Assembly (NCBI RefSeq): GCF_900177375.1
Contig: NZ_FWZU01000001.1
Span: 496,001 to 560,000, forward strand
Origin: Desulfovibrio gilichinskyi
GTDB lineage: Bacteria; Desulfobacterota; Desulfovibrionia; Desulfovibrionales; Desulfovibrionaceae
DNA length: 64,000 nt
Reading direction: 5' to 3'
The notes beneath the pieces were generated by a model that was not told where the DNA came from, did not search any database, and was given only the letters and a program-made list of their open reading frames with translations. Positions 8,589 through 18,337 of this stretch are shown here, in pieces; position 1 is the stretch's first letter; each line of letters begins with the position of its first letter. Position numbers and translations under genes: made by a program.

Positions 8589-9263
8589 TTGAATTGTGTC
8601 AGAATTCTACTAATTTGTATGGCTGGACAAAGTCGCGAAGCTTACATTAATGCTCTTGAAGCTCTTAATGTTGAGTTTGACGTTATTGATAATTTTGGTG
8701 ATATCCTAAAAAAATTCAATAAAATTAAATATAATGGATTCTTGTTTGATGTTACAACAGTTGTTCGGGCAAAGGGTAAAGATAAAGCGGAGGCACATCT
8801 TTTTACGGAAAGATTTCCGGTTTTAAGAGTTACCTACCGGTCGTCTGATGAAAGTATCCGTGGCATTCCGGTCGGAATTTTTTCCGGAGAAAGTAAGCAG
8901 CTGGATGATTTCGTAAGAAAAACTTGTTCTAACTTTTCAGCACGGTCATTACGCGGCAGCAGAACTTCGTCCCGAGTTTTGAATGTGCTGCTTCGCAAGG
9001 AATATAGTTCCGGCTGTGTCGGGATTGAGAAGAGTGTTACTCTTGAAGTTTCAGAAGAAGGGGGGTTCTTTTTTTCTGTCAGTAAATGGGAGGAAGGCGA
9101 TCCTCTTTCTGTTGTTATAAAAGAGCTGGCTGATAGAACGCCGATTTTGTCGATAGTCAGAAATGTCCAACTCTGGGGATTTACGGATAAGATGCCTGGC
9201 ATCGAAGTAAGATTTTTGAACCTGACAGAAGCTCAGGCTGATCAGATAGAAGAGTTAATGTAA
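8589..9263 (+). CDS. PilZ-domain protein with receiver-like N-terminus
   Basis: Protein of 224 residues. The C-terminal half looks like a PilZ domain that would bind c-di-GMP: RxxxR as R125-TSS-R129 and, after a short beta strand, a variant (D/N)xSxxG as E153-V-S155-E-E-G158. The first 80 residues alternate beta strands and helices in a receiver-like order (ILLICMAG, FDVIDNF, GFLFDV, FPVLRVTY) but without the receiver acidic pocket. The start is TTG: GGAGG at 8575-8579 lies nine bases before it and no ATG fits. It is followed 16 bases later by a small membrane protein and is divergent from the kinase at 7239-8372. The replacement of D/N by E in the second motif may weaken ligand binding. Confidence 0.75.
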   Translation: MNCVRILLICMAGQSREAYINALEALNVEFDVIDNFGDILKKFNKIKYNGFLFDVTTVVRAKGKDKAEAHLFTERFPVLRVTYRSSDESIRGIPVGIFSGESKQLDDFVRKTCSNFSARSLRGSRTSSRVLNVLLRKEYSSGCVGIEKSVTLEVSEEGGFFFSVSKWEEGDPLSVVIKELADRTPILSIVRNVQLWGFTDKMPGIEVRFLNLTEAQADQIEELM

Positions 9264-9279
9264 ATTAAAAGGGAAGAAT

Positions 9280-9492
9280 ATGAGTGAGTTGAAAACAGAT
9301 AAGAATTTTGAAAGATGGCTGGAATGCATGGCTCGCGGAATACTTGTGGGTGGATCACTCGGCGCAATTGCCGGCTGGTTTTTTATGGATATTCAGCGCG
9401 CTTTATTGCTTGGAATGTTGATCGGCTGTCTTGCCGGGGTGACTATGAAAAATGTTAAGGATAGCAAGGATTCAGATTCTAAGCTGAAATAA
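9280..9492 (+). CDS. small two-helix membrane protein, unknown function
   Basis: Protein of 70 residues with two hydrophobic segments rich in glycine (about 20-38 and 42-54), a short loop DIQRA between them, and a lysine/aspartate-rich soluble tail. GGAAG-type ribosome site is just upstream, and the gene is 16 bases behind the PilZ gene and followed by a terminator, so the two are probably one transcript. The glycine-spaced helices suggest a tightly packed hairpin or oligomer. I do not recognise a family. Confidence 0.7.
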   Translation: MSELKTDKNFERWLECMARGILVGGSLGAIAGWFFMDIQRALLLGMLIGCLAGVTMKNVKDSKDSDSKLK

Positions 9493-9511
9493 TATGTGAT
9501 CTGATTTTTCA

Positions 9512-9555
9512 AAATCAAAAGCCGCCATGCTTACAGCAGGGCGGCTTTTGATTTG
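9512..9555. terminator. bidirectional intrinsic terminator
   Basis: AAATCAAAAGCCGCC / GGGCGGCTTTTGATTT inverted repeat with a 12-base loop and T-runs in both directions, between the plus-strand PilZ unit and the minus-strand ABC transporter operon. Confidence 0.9.
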
Positions 9556-9571
9556 TTATCTATTTTAACAA

Positions 9572-10303
9572 CTATAGAATCTGACTCAAAAAAGTTTTTG
9601 TTCTGTCTGATTCAGGATTGCGGAAAAAATGGTCAGGAGTGCCTTTCTCGACAATCATTCCATGATCCATAAAAACAACTTCATCTGCGACTTCTCTGGC
9701 GAATCCCATTTCATGCGTTACCACAACCATCGTCATGCCGTCTTTTGCAACTGTTTTCATTACATCAAGAACTTCACCGATCATTTCCGGGTCTAGAGCT
9801 GAGGTCGGTTCGTCAAAAAGAAGAATTTTCGGGTCCATTGCAAGTGAACGGGCTATTGCCACGCGTTGTTGCTGGCCTCCGGAAAGCTGTGTCGGGTAGA
9901 CTTCTGCTTTATCATGAATGCCCACTTTTTTAAGTAGGTGCATAGCTTTTTCTATCGCTTCACCCTTTGAACGATTGCGGACAACTGTTTGAGCAATGGT
10001 CAGGTTTTCAAGGACAGTTTTATGTGGAAAAAGGTTGAATGATTGAAAAACCATACCGACTTCTTCTCTTATCTTATTGATATTTGTCTTTGGTGAAAGA
10101 ATATCTACCCCGTCAATAAAGATGTGACCGGAGTCTGCGTATTCAAGTCTGTTAAGACATCTTAAAAAAGTACTTTTTCCAGATCCTGAAGGACCTATTA
10201 CAACAACAACTTCTCCCTGTTTGACTGTATGCGAAACATTCGAAAGTGCTTGTACTTCATGTGTTACATAGAAAGTTTTGTATATGTTTTGTACTTCAAT
10301 CAT
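9572..10303 (-). CDS. polar amino-acid ABC transporter, ATP-binding protein
   Basis: ATPase subunit (243 residues) of a polar amino-acid importer of the GlnQ/HisP class. Walker [11 protein letters not shown]-loop [12 protein letters not shown], signature LSGGQQQR, Walker [14 protein letters not shown] and the switch histidine in VVTHEMGFA are all present. Last gene of the minus-strand operon; its start overlaps the permease stop as TAATG, suggesting coupling. It is clearly a paralogue of the ATPase at 14288-15025 (long identical stretches around the Q-loop and Walker B). Substrate not readable. Confidence 0.95.
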   Translation of the reverse strand: MIEVQNIYKTFYVTHEVQALSNVSHTVKQGEVVVVIGPSGSGKSTFLRCLNRLEYADSGHIFIDGVDILSPKTNINKIREEVGMVFQSFNLFPHKTVLENLTIAQTVVRNRSKGEAIEKAMHLLKKVGIHDKAEVYPTQLSGGQQQRVAIARSLAMDPKILLFDEPTSALDPEMIGEVLDVMKTVAKDGMTMVVVTHEMGFAREVADEVVFMDHGMIVEKGTPDHFFRNPESDRTKTFLSQIL

Positions 10304-11316
10304 TATCTCTGTACCATTCTTTTTTCAAGATATTGCACGAACATGGAGAAAGCAAAAGTTAGAATGAGGTATAGTATTGCACATAGAAACCAGAGTTCAA
10401 AAGGTTGCAAGCTGGTAGAAACAGCTTCTCTAGTAGCTTTAGTGAGGTCTCTTACTGCAATTATTCCAAGCAGCGATGAATCTTTAATCATACTTATAAA
10501 CTGTCCTGCAAGCGGAGGAAGTATTCTTCTGAACGCTTGAGGAAGTATAATGTGTTTCATTGCATAATACTTAGACATACCTAAAGAACGAGCTGCTTCC
10601 ATTTGACCGCGGCTGACAGATTGAATACCTGCGCGGACTATTTCGGCAACATATGCCCCTGCAAAAATAGCAAGAGATGCTATCCCAAACCATATTGAAG
10701 GGATTTGTGCTATATCGTACTTACCAAGCAAGCTGTTAATAAGAGTCCCGAGTACAAAATACCAAATAAAAATCTGGACAAGAAGAGGGGAGCCTCGAAT
10801 AAGTTCAATATAAGTAATAGCCGACATTTTTAGAGCAGGATTTGATGAAATCCTGGCTAAGCCTGTAAATAAACCAAGTGCGATACCGAACACTATGGAA
10901 ATAGCACTTACTTTTAAAGTGACCAGCAACCCCTTTAAAAGAATGCCCATCTTCCATTCTTTTTCAGTGCCTAGTATGTCACCGGTAAATATGGAGTCTC
11001 CTTGATAAACAATAAGACTGTCACTTGGAACTTCATATTGCACAGATTTGTTATCTTCGCCTTTTATTATAACAAGCGAATTGAGACCTGTCTTTTTGAT
11101 GGAGGAGATCTGTCCATCCAGACTGCTCGTTATATTCAGTTCATCTTGATAGTAAAAGTAATTTGGAATGCGTTCCCAGCGCCATACATAATCAACTTGC
11201 TGAGTTGTCCAATAAAGTCCTGCTATGGTCCCGATAAGGGCAATATAAAAAAAAGACTTCCAAAACAGGTTGTAGCCGCGCCCCTTGCCGGGAGTTCTTA
11301 GAGAATATCCACTCAT
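10303..11316 (-). CDS. polar amino-acid ABC transporter, permease with extracytoplasmic insert
   Basis: Inner-membrane permease of the HisM/GlnP class. The C-terminal two thirds (about residues 125-337) show the usual TM segments and the EAA loop ([21 protein letters not shown]). At 337 residues it is longer than the usual 220-260: a first TM at about 20-38 is followed by roughly 80 residues of soluble, beta-rich sequence (about 40-118) before the transport domain, presumably facing the periplasm. Middle gene of the operon, after the binding protein and its hairpin. The insert is absent from the paralogous permease at 13516-14298. Confidence 0.92.
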   Translation of the reverse strand: MSGYSLRTPGKGRGYNLFWKSFFYIALIGTIAGLYWTTQQVDYVWRWERIPNYFYYQDELNITSSLDGQISSIKKTGLNSLVIIKGEDNKSVQYEVPSDSLIVYQGDSIFTGDILGTEKEWKMGILLKGLLVTLKVSAISIVFGIALGLFTGLARISSNPALKMSAITYIELIRGSPLLVQIFIWYFVLGTLINSLLGKYDIAQIPSIWFGIASLAIFAGAYVAEIVRAGIQSVSRGQMEAARSLGMSKYYAMKHIILPQAFRRILPPLAGQFISMIKDSSLLGIIAVRDLTKATREAVSTSLQPFELWFLCAILYLILTFAFSMFVQYLEKRMVQR

Positions 11317-11356
11317 AATATATTAAGCCGATTTTATGAAAAAGGTTGTATTTAGA

Positions 11357-11388
11357 ATAAAAAAACAGGGGGGATGTCCCCCCTGTTT
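11357..11388 (-). terminator. intercistronic hairpin with U-run between binding-protein and permease genes
   Basis: Perfect AACAGGGGGG-ATGT-CCCCCCTGTT stem followed on the minus strand by a T-run. It lies inside the operon, so it probably acts as a partial terminator or 3' stabiliser that lets the binding protein be made in excess over permease and ATPase. Confidence 0.85.
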
Positions 11389-11405
11389 ATCAGGTACTTG
11401 CAAGT

Positions 11406-12224
11406 TTATTGCATGCTTTTACGCCAAGCAGTGCTTTTAAACCATTTGTCGTAGAGTGTATCGTAACGACCGTCGTTTTTGATCTGGCGCAGAAAGTTGT
11501 TCAGGAAATTGAGAAAGTCAGGATCACCTTTACAGATTCCCCATCCGATAGGCTCATATGTGAAAGGTTTATCGATGAAGAAAAGTTTTCCACTGCCTTG
11601 TTCTGCCATGAAAATTGAGTTGAAAGGAAGGTCATAAACCATTGCAGAAGCTTTTCCGTTGAGCACTTCAAGAGCTGCGTCTGTTTCTGTTTCGAATGAT
11701 TTATAATTTGCTTTAGGAAGAAGGCGTTTAGCTGCCTGCTCACCGGTTGTACCGAGCTTGGAAACAAGTGTGTATTCAGGGCTGTTAAGATCTTTGTAAG
11801 ATTTAATTTTTCCTTCAAGCTTTTTGTTTACAAGGACAGTCTGTCCGACAACAATGATCGGATCTGCAAAGTTAATCTGGAGATTACGCTTTGAGTTAAC
11901 TGTCATACCTGCTGTGATAATATCAATTTTATCAGTCAGAAGAGCTGGGATAATACCGTCAAAAGCCATGTTTACAGGAACAAATTTTACACCCATCGCT
12001 TTTGCCATTTCGCGGGCCAGGTCAATTTCAAATCCAATGAATTTACCATTTTTATCGGTCATTTCAAAAGGAAGGTATCCTGAATCGATTCCACAACGCA
12101 GTTCCCCTCTTTTCATAATAGAGTTGAGGGTGGACTTTTGGGCAAGATCAATGTCAGATGCGTGAGCACTGAATGCAAATCCGAGTGCGAGTATCAATGT
12201 TAACAGTAAACAAGCTTTTTTCAT
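11406..12224 (-). CDS. amino-acid ABC transporter, periplasmic binding protein
   Basis: Secreted solute-binding protein (family 3, SBP_bac_3) of 272 residues with a signal peptide ending near AFSAHA-S (residues 17-23). Typical family features: LRCGIDSGYLPFEM at the start of the first lobe, GFEIDLAREMAKAMG, DIITAGMTV, and GTTGEQAAKRLLP in the second lobe. First gene of the operon after a small zinc-ribbon gene and followed by the strong hairpin. The residues suggest a polar amino acid, but which one cannot be stated. Confidence 0.93.
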   Translation of the reverse strand: MKKACLLLTLILALGFAFSAHASDIDLAQKSTLNSIMKRGELRCGIDSGYLPFEMTDKNGKFIGFEIDLAREMAKAMGVKFVPVNMAFDGIIPALLTDKIDIITAGMTVNSKRNLQINFADPIIVVGQTVLVNKKLEGKIKSYKDLNSPEYTLVSKLGTTGEQAAKRLLPKANYKSFETETDAALEVLNGKASAMVYDLPFNSIFMAEQGSGKLFFIDKPFTYEPIGWGICKGDPDFLNFLNNFLRQIKNDGRYDTLYDKWFKSTAWRKSMQ

Positions 12225-12291
12225 GGTTTTCCTCTTAATAGTTGTTGAATTGGGTAAGATTACAAAGAAATTATCAAGTTATATCAGGTGA

Positions 12292-12459
12292 TCAACCGTA
12301 TTTTCCTTCAGTCAGAACTTCTTTAATAATCATCTCGACCTTGCAATAAGGACAAATCGGCATAGATTCTTTTGGGAAATAAACAATGCATGTTTCCCTG
12401 CATTTTGGACAAACAACCTCAACAGCTTCCTGTCTAACTTCTTTAGCCTTTTTTATCAT
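12292..12459 (-). CDS. small double-CxxC zinc-ribbon protein
   Basis: Protein of 55 residues with two CPxC knuckles (CPKC and CPYC) spaced as a zinc ribbon and a following basic/acidic tail. The start at 12459 has AAGGGG nine bases upstream; the longer frame to 12591 would run through the promoter region of the divergent transporter and lacks a ribosome site. It resembles MJ0042/zinc-ribbon type small proteins, but the role is unknown. It lies upstream of and on the same strand as the binding-protein gene, 67 bases away. Confidence 0.65.
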   Translation of the reverse strand: MIKKAKEVRQEAVEVVCPKCRETCIVYFPKESMPICPYCKVEMIIKEVLTEGKYG

Positions 12460-12575
12460 GATATTGCCCCTTAAAAAATAATCTGATATATTATCCTTTT
12501 TATGATATAAACTCAACAATTGAATCCATGTATTTCGAAAAATGCAAATAAACAAACTTGTTCCTGTTGGTTGTA

Positions 12576-12601
12576 TTGACATGGGGTGCAAATTATATAA
12601 T
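12576..12601 (+). promoter_or_regulatory. candidate promoter for plus-strand amino-acid transporter
   Basis: TTGACA at 12576-12581 and TATAAT at 12596-12601 match both sigma-70 boxes exactly, but the spacer is only 14 bases, shorter than the normal 16-18. An alternative pairing uses TTGTAT at 12571-12576 with 19 bases. The position, about 50 bases before the ribosome site of the 12655 gene, is sensible. Confidence 0.4.
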
Positions 12602-12654
12602 TTTCATGTTTGTAAATTATTGTGTTTTTTTAACAATTTTTTGGAGGGGATAAG

Positions 12655-13422
12655 ATGTTTAAGAAGATTGTTGTACTTTTGATGCTGACCATGCTTGTAG
12701 GGTTCTCTGCTGAAGCCGGTATGCACACGAATAGTGAAGGAAAGCCGGTTATTACAGTTGCATCAGATTGCACCTGGCCTCCTATGGAATTTATCAATTC
12801 AGATAAACAGATTGTCGGTTTTTCTGTTGACCTGATGAAAGCTGCAGCTAATGCAGGCGGATACGTTGTTGATATCAAGAACGTTGCTTGGGACGGTATT
12901 TTTGCAGGGCTTGCTTCTGGCAAGTATGATTGTATCTGTTCATCTGTTTCAATTAATAACGAACGTAAGAAAGCAATGGATTTTTCAACACCATATTTTG
13001 AAGTTCAGCAGTCTGTTGTAACTAATAAAGATTCAAAAGCTACAACTTTGGCTGATTTTAAAGGTAAAAATGTTGGAGCTCAGATCGGTACAACAGGATA
13101 TTTCGCCGTTAAAAAAGTAGACGGAATTGTTGCTAAATCTTACGACGAAGTCGGTCTTGCTATGGAAGATTTATACAACGGCCGTATTTCTGCTGTTGTG
13201 TGCGACGATCCTATCGCTGCTGACTTTGCATTGCAGCAGGAAGAATATGCCAAAAGACTAAAGATTGCTTTTATTGTCAAAAGTGACACTCCTGAATATC
13301 TTGGCGTAGCATTTCAGAAAGGGAACAAAGAGGTACTTGACCTAGTTAACAAAGGCTTAGCAGCAGTTGTTAAAGATGGCACATATGACAAGATTAAAGC
13401 AAAATGGTTCGGATCTAACTAA
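12655..13422 (+). CDS. amino-acid ABC transporter, periplasmic binding protein
   Basis: Solute-binding protein of 255 residues, SBP_bac_3 family, with a signal peptide MFKKIVVLLMLTMLVGFSAEA. Family features: VASDCTWPPMEFI, GFSVDLMKAAANAG, WDGIFAGLASGKYDCICSSV, GAQIGTTGYFAVKK. Ribosome site GGAGGGG. First gene of the plus-strand transporter, followed by a hairpin and then permease and ATPase. It is divergent from the other transporter; the two binding proteins share only the family pattern, so their substrates probably differ. Confidence 0.93.
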   Translation: MFKKIVVLLMLTMLVGFSAEAGMHTNSEGKPVITVASDCTWPPMEFINSDKQIVGFSVDLMKAAANAGGYVVDIKNVAWDGIFAGLASGKYDCICSSVSINNERKKAMDFSTPYFEVQQSVVTNKDSKATTLADFKGKNVGAQIGTTGYFAVKKVDGIVAKSYDEVGLAMEDLYNGRISAVVCDDPIAADFALQQEEYAKRLKIAFIVKSDTPEYLGVAFQKGNKEVLDLVNKGLAAVVKDGTYDKIKAKWFGSN

Positions 13423-13454
13423 AAAGTAAACCATTAGGCTTGAAAATTAAACGT

Positions 13455-13494
13455 TAAGCCGGAATCGGAAATGCTTAAGCCGATTCCGGCTTTT
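13455..13494 (+). terminator. intercistronic hairpin between binding-protein and permease genes
   Basis: GCCGGAATCGG ... CCGATTCCGGC, an 11-base perfect stem followed by only four T. Same position in the operon as the hairpin in the minus-strand transporter. Likely an mRNA stabiliser or weak terminator that raises binding-protein output. Confidence 0.75.
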
Positions 13495-13515
13495 ACTGTA
13501 GCCGGGTAAAAGAAT

Positions 13516-14298
13516 ATGAAAAACAAACCAGTCAAAATTGAAGTCACGGATGGCGCCAGTATACCTGGTCTACATGATAAAGGATTATTGAACGCATGGT
13601 GGGTGTCATTTATTGGTGCTATCTCCGTTATCCTTTTTCTTGTAATAACAAAACCTGATCCATATAAAGATATCCTTTTATTTGTTCCTGATGGTATTCT
13701 TGTTACATTTCAGGTAACTATTTTTTCAATTATGGGCGCTTTGGTTATAGGGTTATTTACCGGTCTTGGCAGAATTTCAAAAAACTATTTTTTCAATCTC
13801 ATTGCGTCAACCTATGTTGAAGTCGTAAGAGGTATTCCTCTTCTAGTTCAGCTTTTTTATATATATTACGCACTGGGACGCATTCTTCAGGTGCCGGATA
13901 TGGTTTCTGCCGTGATCGCTATGAGTGTCTGCTACGGTGCTTATATGGGCGAAATCTTTCGCGCAGGAATTGAGTCTGTTGATAACGGACAAACTGAGGC
14001 TGCCAGATCCCTGGGGTTTGATAAAAATCAGACAATGTTTATGGTTATTCTCCCGCAAGCCTGGAGAACAATTCTGCCCCCTGTAGGTAATGAATTTATT
14101 GCACTGCTCAAAGACTCTTCGCTTGTTTCAATTTTAGCGGTCGCTGATATTTTAAGACGCGGGCGTGAGTTTGCTGCCTCAAGTTTTCAGTACTTTGAGA
14201 CATATACGATGATTGCCCTTTTATATCTTGTGATTACTTTGATTCTTTCAAAAGCCGTTAGCCGTATGGAAGAGAGGTTGACCCAGTATGACCGTTAA
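13516..14298 (+). CDS. polar amino-acid ABC transporter, permease
   Basis: Permease of the HisM/GlnP class, 260 residues, with TM segments near 28-46, 62-85, 95-118, and two at the C-terminal end. The EAA loop is [21 protein letters not shown] and is followed by [17 protein letters not shown], typical of the family. It lacks the long extracytoplasmic insert of the minus-strand paralogue. Its 3' end overlaps the ATPase gene by 11 bases. Confidence 0.93.
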   Translation: MKNKPVKIEVTDGASIPGLHDKGLLNAWWVSFIGAISVILFLVITKPDPYKDILLFVPDGILVTFQVTIFSIMGALVIGLFTGLGRISKNYFFNLIASTYVEVVRGIPLLVQLFYIYYALGRILQVPDMVSAVIAMSVCYGAYMGEIFRAGIESVDNGQTEAARSLGFDKNQTMFMVILPQAWRTILPPVGNEFIALLKDSSLVSILAVADILRRGREFAASSFQYFETYTMIALLYLVITLILSKAVSRMEERLTQYDR

Positions 14299-15025
14299 AC
14301 CGATTATCGAAATAAAAAATGTTTATAAGTTCTTCGGTGACCTTGCTGCTCTTAGTGATGTTTCCCTTGAAATCAAGCCTGGTGAAAAAGTTGTAATTAT
14401 CGGGCCTTCAGGTTCTGGTAAAAGTACTCTTTTACGTTCAATAAACCGACTTGAAGAAATCAGTCGCGGATCTATTGTTGTTGATGGATTAAATGTTCAT
14501 GATCCTGAAAATAACATCAACAGCATCCGTCAGGAACTCGGAATGGTTTTTCAGTCTTTTAACCTTTTTCCACATAAAACCGTCCTTGAAAATCTGACAA
14601 TGGCCCCGGTTAAGCTTAAAGGACTTGAGAAGGAAGAAGCTAAGGCTATCGCCGTTGATTTGTTGAAAAAAGTCGGAATTAATGAAAAAGCGGATGTTTA
14701 TCCTTCAAAACTATCCGGTGGACAACAGCAGAGAGTTGCTATAGCCCGTGCGTTGGCTATGAATCCTAAGATTATGCTTTTTGATGAACCTACCTCGGCA
14801 CTTGATCCTGAGATGATAGGTGAGGTTCTTGATGTTATGAAAAACCTTGCCATTGAAGGGATGACTATGGTTGTAGTTACTCATGAGATGGGATTTGCCC
14901 GTGAAGTGGCTGATAGAATAGTTTTTATGGAAAGTGGACGCATTATAGCCTGTGCTCCTCCTCATGAGTTTTTTAACGCAACTGAGCATCCGCGCCTGAA
15001 GCAATTTCTCAGTCAAATACTTTAA
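14288..15025 (+). CDS. polar amino-acid ABC transporter, ATP-binding protein
   Basis: GlnQ/HisP-class ATPase, 245 residues: Walker [52 protein letters not shown]. Last gene of the plus-strand operon and translationally coupled to the permease by an 11-base overlap. Followed by a terminator at 15069. Paralogue of the 9572-10303 gene. Confidence 0.95.
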   Translation: MTVKPIIEIKNVYKFFGDLAALSDVSLEIKPGEKVVIIGPSGSGKSTLLRSINRLEEISRGSIVVDGLNVHDPENNINSIRQELGMVFQSFNLFPHKTVLENLTMAPVKLKGLEKEEAKAIAVDLLKKVGINEKADVYPSKLSGGQQQRVAIARALAMNPKIMLFDEPTSALDPEMIGEVLDVMKNLAIEGMTMVVVTHEMGFAREVADRIVFMESGRIIACAPPHEFFNATEHPRLKQFLSQIL

Positions 15026-15068
15026 AGCCTTTGGCTTCATATTTGACAAAACATTAATGGCTTCTCTT

Positions 15069-15102
15069 GACCGGCTCTGATTTTTCAGGGCCGGTTTTTT
15101 TT
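15069..15102 (+). terminator. intrinsic terminator
   Basis: ACCGGCTCTGA-TTTT-TCAGGGCCGGT stem (one mismatch) with eight T, after the amino-acid transporter ATPase gene. Confidence 0.88.
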
Positions 15103-15191
15103 GAAACGGATCTTTCTGAATTTGCGTAAAATTTGAAATGTTTGTATATTAACTTATTCTGCGAGTAAATTAATCGGTAAATGGAGCGTTA

Positions 15192-17153
15192 ATGATTTCC
15201 GGGAAAAAAATTCTTGTTGTTGATGACGAAAGAATCGTAAGTCTTGATATTCAGGCGACTTTAAAGCGTCTCGGATATGGATTTGCCGGGGACGCGGTGT
15301 CAGGCGATGAAGCTATTTCTAAAGTTGAAGAGCTAAAACCAGATCTCGTTTTGATGGATATCAAGCTCCACGGTAAAATGGACGGAGTTGATGCAGCAAA
15401 TATAATTATTAAAACGTATGATATTCCCATTATCTTTCTCACTGCTTACGCTGACGATACTACCATTAACAGAGCTAAACTTTCCGGACCATATGGTTAC
15501 CTTTTAAAACCTTTTGAAGAAAGAGATCTTCGTTCAGCCATTGAAATTGCTTTATACAAGCATGGAATGGAACAAGAAGCTAAACGGGCTCTTTACAACG
15601 CTGAAGCCGCTAATGAAGCAAAAAGCTCCTTTCTAGCAACCATAAGCCATGAACTGAGAACACCTATGAATGGTATTCTGGGGCTTAGTGAAATTCTACT
15701 GGACACCAAAATTGATTCTGAGCAGAAGGAATATATCGAGCTTATTAAAGGCTCTGCAACATCTCTCCTAAATGTTTTAAATGAAATTCTGGACTACTCA
15801 AAGATTGAAAGCCGCATATTGGAATTGCGAGAAGGATGTTTTAATCTGAGGGAAGTATTAACCGGAGTTGTTAATACTCATATCGCGGCAGCTGTGAAAA
15901 AAAAGCTTGGTTTTGAATGTATTGTTCACCCTGATGTTCCTTACAGATTAAAGGGGGATTCAGGGCGGCTTATCCAAATTTTGAATAACCTTGTCAGTAA
16001 TGCAATAAAGTATACTGATATTGGCGGATTGCTTATTGAAGTTATGCCGGACAGCGTTGAAGATGAGCCTTATCCTGCTGGTTTTGTCAGATTGCTTTTT
16101 GCTGTTACCGACTCAGGTCATGGTATCTCAAGTGAAAAGGCAGATTGTATTTTTAACAGTTTTACCCAGCTTGAAGATTATATGACCCGCAAGCATGGCG
16201 GAATAGGACTTGGTTTAACTATTTCATATAATTTGGTTAATATGCTTCAAGGTGCGATGTGGCTAGAAACAGTGCCGCTTTCCGGGAGCAGTTTTCTTTT
16301 TACCGCAGTATTTAAAATTCCGGAAACAGACGCTCAGGCGGTTCATGAACATGATTGCAGTATAATTTCTTTTCACGGCACTAAAAAGATTTTATTTGTG
16401 GATGATAATGCGATCACCAGACGTGTTGTTTCTTCTTTTTTAGAAAACACTGACTGTGAACTTGATACCGTTGAAAACGGACGGGAAGCTATTGATCTTT
16501 TAATGACTAAAAAGTTTGATATGATTATTATGGATGTTCAGATGCCCGTTATGGATGGATTCGAAACAACTGAATTAATCAGGTCAGGATCAATTGATAA
16601 TATTGATCCTGATATTCCCATTTTAGCACTGACGGCTCATTCTATGAAAGGCGACAAGACCAAGTGTTTGCAAGCAGGGATGAATGGATATCTTTCAAAA
16701 CCTGTTCGGTCCTCAAGATTATTGGAGGGCATTGCTTCTATTTTTAATATGACAATCGGTAAGTCGAATTGTGCTGCTGAAATAATTGATTGTGATGACG
16801 GACCATCTTATTTAGATATTAAAGGTACTATTGCACGTTTTGAAGGTGATGATTCACTTGTACGGGATGTTTTCAGCCATTTTTTGAGAATTGTTCCGGC
16901 CCAGATAGAAAGTATTATTAAATCTGCGGCTGAATCTGATTTTGAAGTAGTTGTTAAGGGTGTTATGATACTGCGTGAGATGGCTCTGGATGTAGGAGCA
17001 GGGAAAATTTGTCAGCTTGCACGGGATATAGAAAATATTGATTCAAATGGAGACCTTGATTGTCTTTCAAACATGGTTGCCCGTTTGAAACGTGAAACAG
17101 ATACAACTCTTGCCGTAATGTCTGATTATGTCTTAAGGTCGGATTTAATTTAA
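15192..17153 (+). CDS. hybrid histidine kinase REC-HisKA-HATPase-REC with degenerate HPt
   Basis: Cytoplasmic sensor kinase of 653 residues. Domains in order: receiver with D56 (LMDIKLHG) and K106; HisKA with H153 ([11 protein letters not shown]); HATPase with [10 protein letters not shown] and the G-box HGGIGLGL; second receiver from about 396 with D448 ([11 protein letters not shown]); and a C-terminal helical domain from about 545 resembling HPt. In that domain the phosphorylatable histidine of the HxLKG motif is replaced by methionine (M592, in [10 protein letters not shown]). No membrane segment. Phosphate would have to leave through another HPt; a stand-alone HPt protein is encoded at 39134-39442. 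Start chosen from GGAG upstream of ATG 15192. Confidence 0.9.
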   Translation: MISGKKILVVDDERIVSLDIQATLKRLGYGFAGDAVSGDEAISKVEELKPDLVLMDIKLHGKMDGVDAANIIIKTYDIPIIFLTAYADDTTINRAKLSGPYGYLLKPFEERDLRSAIEIALYKHGMEQEAKRALYNAEAANEAKSSFLATISHELRTPMNGILGLSEILLDTKIDSEQKEYIELIKGSATSLLNVLNEILDYSKIESRILELREGCFNLREVLTGVVNTHIAAAVKKKLGFECIVHPDVPYRLKGDSGRLIQILNNLVSNAIKYTDIGGLLIEVMPDSVEDEPYPAGFVRLLFAVTDSGHGISSEKADCIFNSFTQLEDYMTRKHGGIGLGLTISYNLVNMLQGAMWLETVPLSGSSFLFTAVFKIPETDAQAVHEHDCSIISFHGTKKILFVDDNAITRRVVSSFLENTDCELDTVENGREAIDLLMTKKFDMIIMDVQMPVMDGFETTELIRSGSIDNIDPDIPILALTAHSMKGDKTKCLQAGMNGYLSKPVRSSRLLEGIASIFNMTIGKSNCAAEIIDCDDGPSYLDIKGTIARFEGDDSLVRDVFSHFLRIVPAQIESIIKSAAESDFEVVVKGVMILREMALDVGAGKICQLARDIENIDSNGDLDCLSNMVARLKRETDTTLAVMSDYVLRSDLI

Positions 17154-17216
17154 TTTATCCGTTTAAAAAAGACTTTTATAACTACCTGTAAGTTTTATTA
17201 TTATAAGGTTTGCTTT

Positions 17217-18311
17217 ATGGCTCCTTCAGGAAAAGTCGCTCCTAAATCTCCAATCATTTATACTTTGTTCTTGGTTTTTCTTTTAGCAACTGCGATTGCG
17301 TTGGGGTATTCTGTTGCAAAGCCTTTTTTAAATACAATTATTATTTCGATAACTCTTTCCGTGCTTTTTTATCCTTTAAGTCAGCGTATTTGCAAACTGT
17401 TGAAGGGCCACTCTTCTTTGGCCTCATTTTTGACTGTGTGTATTATTGTTTTTGCCATCATAATACCTGCTCTGTTTTTCTTTTTAGGGTTAATCGGACA
17501 GGGAGTTGATTCTGTTTCAGAGATAAATAGTTGGCTGAAACATGCTGATATCTCGAAAATTATGAATACGCATAAACTTGATATCTATGTGAACTGGATA
17601 GAAGACAAGATCCCTTTTCTTGAATTAAATTCGAATGATATAAAAGCTAAAGGCATAGAATATTCCAAGACTTTCGGGCAGTCCATGCTTACCTCCGGCA
17701 CTTGGCTGGCTGGAAATATGGCAGGGCTTATTGCTCAATTCTTTATAATGACTTTTCTAGTCTTTTCTTTTCTAAAAGACGGAATCAGATTTATTGCCAG
17801 AATTAAATACCTTTCGCCGCTGCGGGCTGAGCAAGAAGATTTTATATTTACAAGTCTTCGTAAAGTTTCAAAATCAGTTCTTGTAGGGAGCTTATGTATT
17901 GCGGTTCTTCAAGGTTTTGTCGGTGGCGTAGGCCTTGCTATTGCTAATATCCCTGCGCTGTTCTGGGGAACCATGATGGGGTTCACATCACTTATTCCAG
18001 TTCTCGGTACAGGCATAATCTGGGTTCCGGCAATTTTATATCTTCTATTGATCGGTAATATTCATATGGCCGTTTTTCTCGGGCTGTGGTGCGGAATATT
18101 GGTGACCGGCATAGACACAATTTTACGACCGATTATTGTAAGGGATTCTTCCAGAGTCTCAACAATCTATGTTTTTCTTGCAATTCTTGGCGGGATCAAC
18201 GCTTTCGGAGCATTAGGTATTCTTTACGGTCCTATGATATTAACATTTTTAATGGTTATGCTGGATATTTACGGACTTGAATTTCAAGATATTTTAAAAA
18301 ATAAAAAATAG
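17217..18311 (+). CDS. AI-2E family transporter-type membrane protein
   Basis: Integral membrane protein of 364 residues of the AI-2E transporter/PerM family (PF01594-like): two TMs near the start, a central soluble region, then several helices with the family motif PALFWGTMMGFTSLIPVLGT and later GGINAFGALGILYGPMI. Members export small molecules or work as Na+/H+ antiporters; here the substrate is unknown. AAGG ribosome site. It is convergent with the nucleotidase-like gene, only 26 bases away. Confidence 0.88.
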   Translation: MAPSGKVAPKSPIIYTLFLVFLLATAIALGYSVAKPFLNTIIISITLSVLFYPLSQRICKLLKGHSSLASFLTVCIIVFAIIIPALFFFLGLIGQGVDSVSEINSWLKHADISKIMNTHKLDIYVNWIEDKIPFLELNSNDIKAKGIEYSKTFGQSMLTSGTWLAGNMAGLIAQFFIMTFLVFSFLKDGIRFIARIKYLSPLRAEQEDFIFTSLRKVSKSVLVGSLCIAVLQGFVGGVGLAIANIPALFWGTMMGFTSLIPVLGTGIIWVPAILYLLLIGNIHMAVFLGLWCGILVTGIDTILRPIIVRDSSRVSTIYVFLAILGGINAFGALGILYGPMILTFLMVMLDIYGLEFQDILKNKK

Positions 18312-18337
18312 TGAACATATTTTTTATCAATTTTAAT

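Noticed and set aside
12460-12591. Longer form of the small zinc-ribbon protein
   Set aside because: It would cover the promoter region of the divergent transporter and has no ribosome site.
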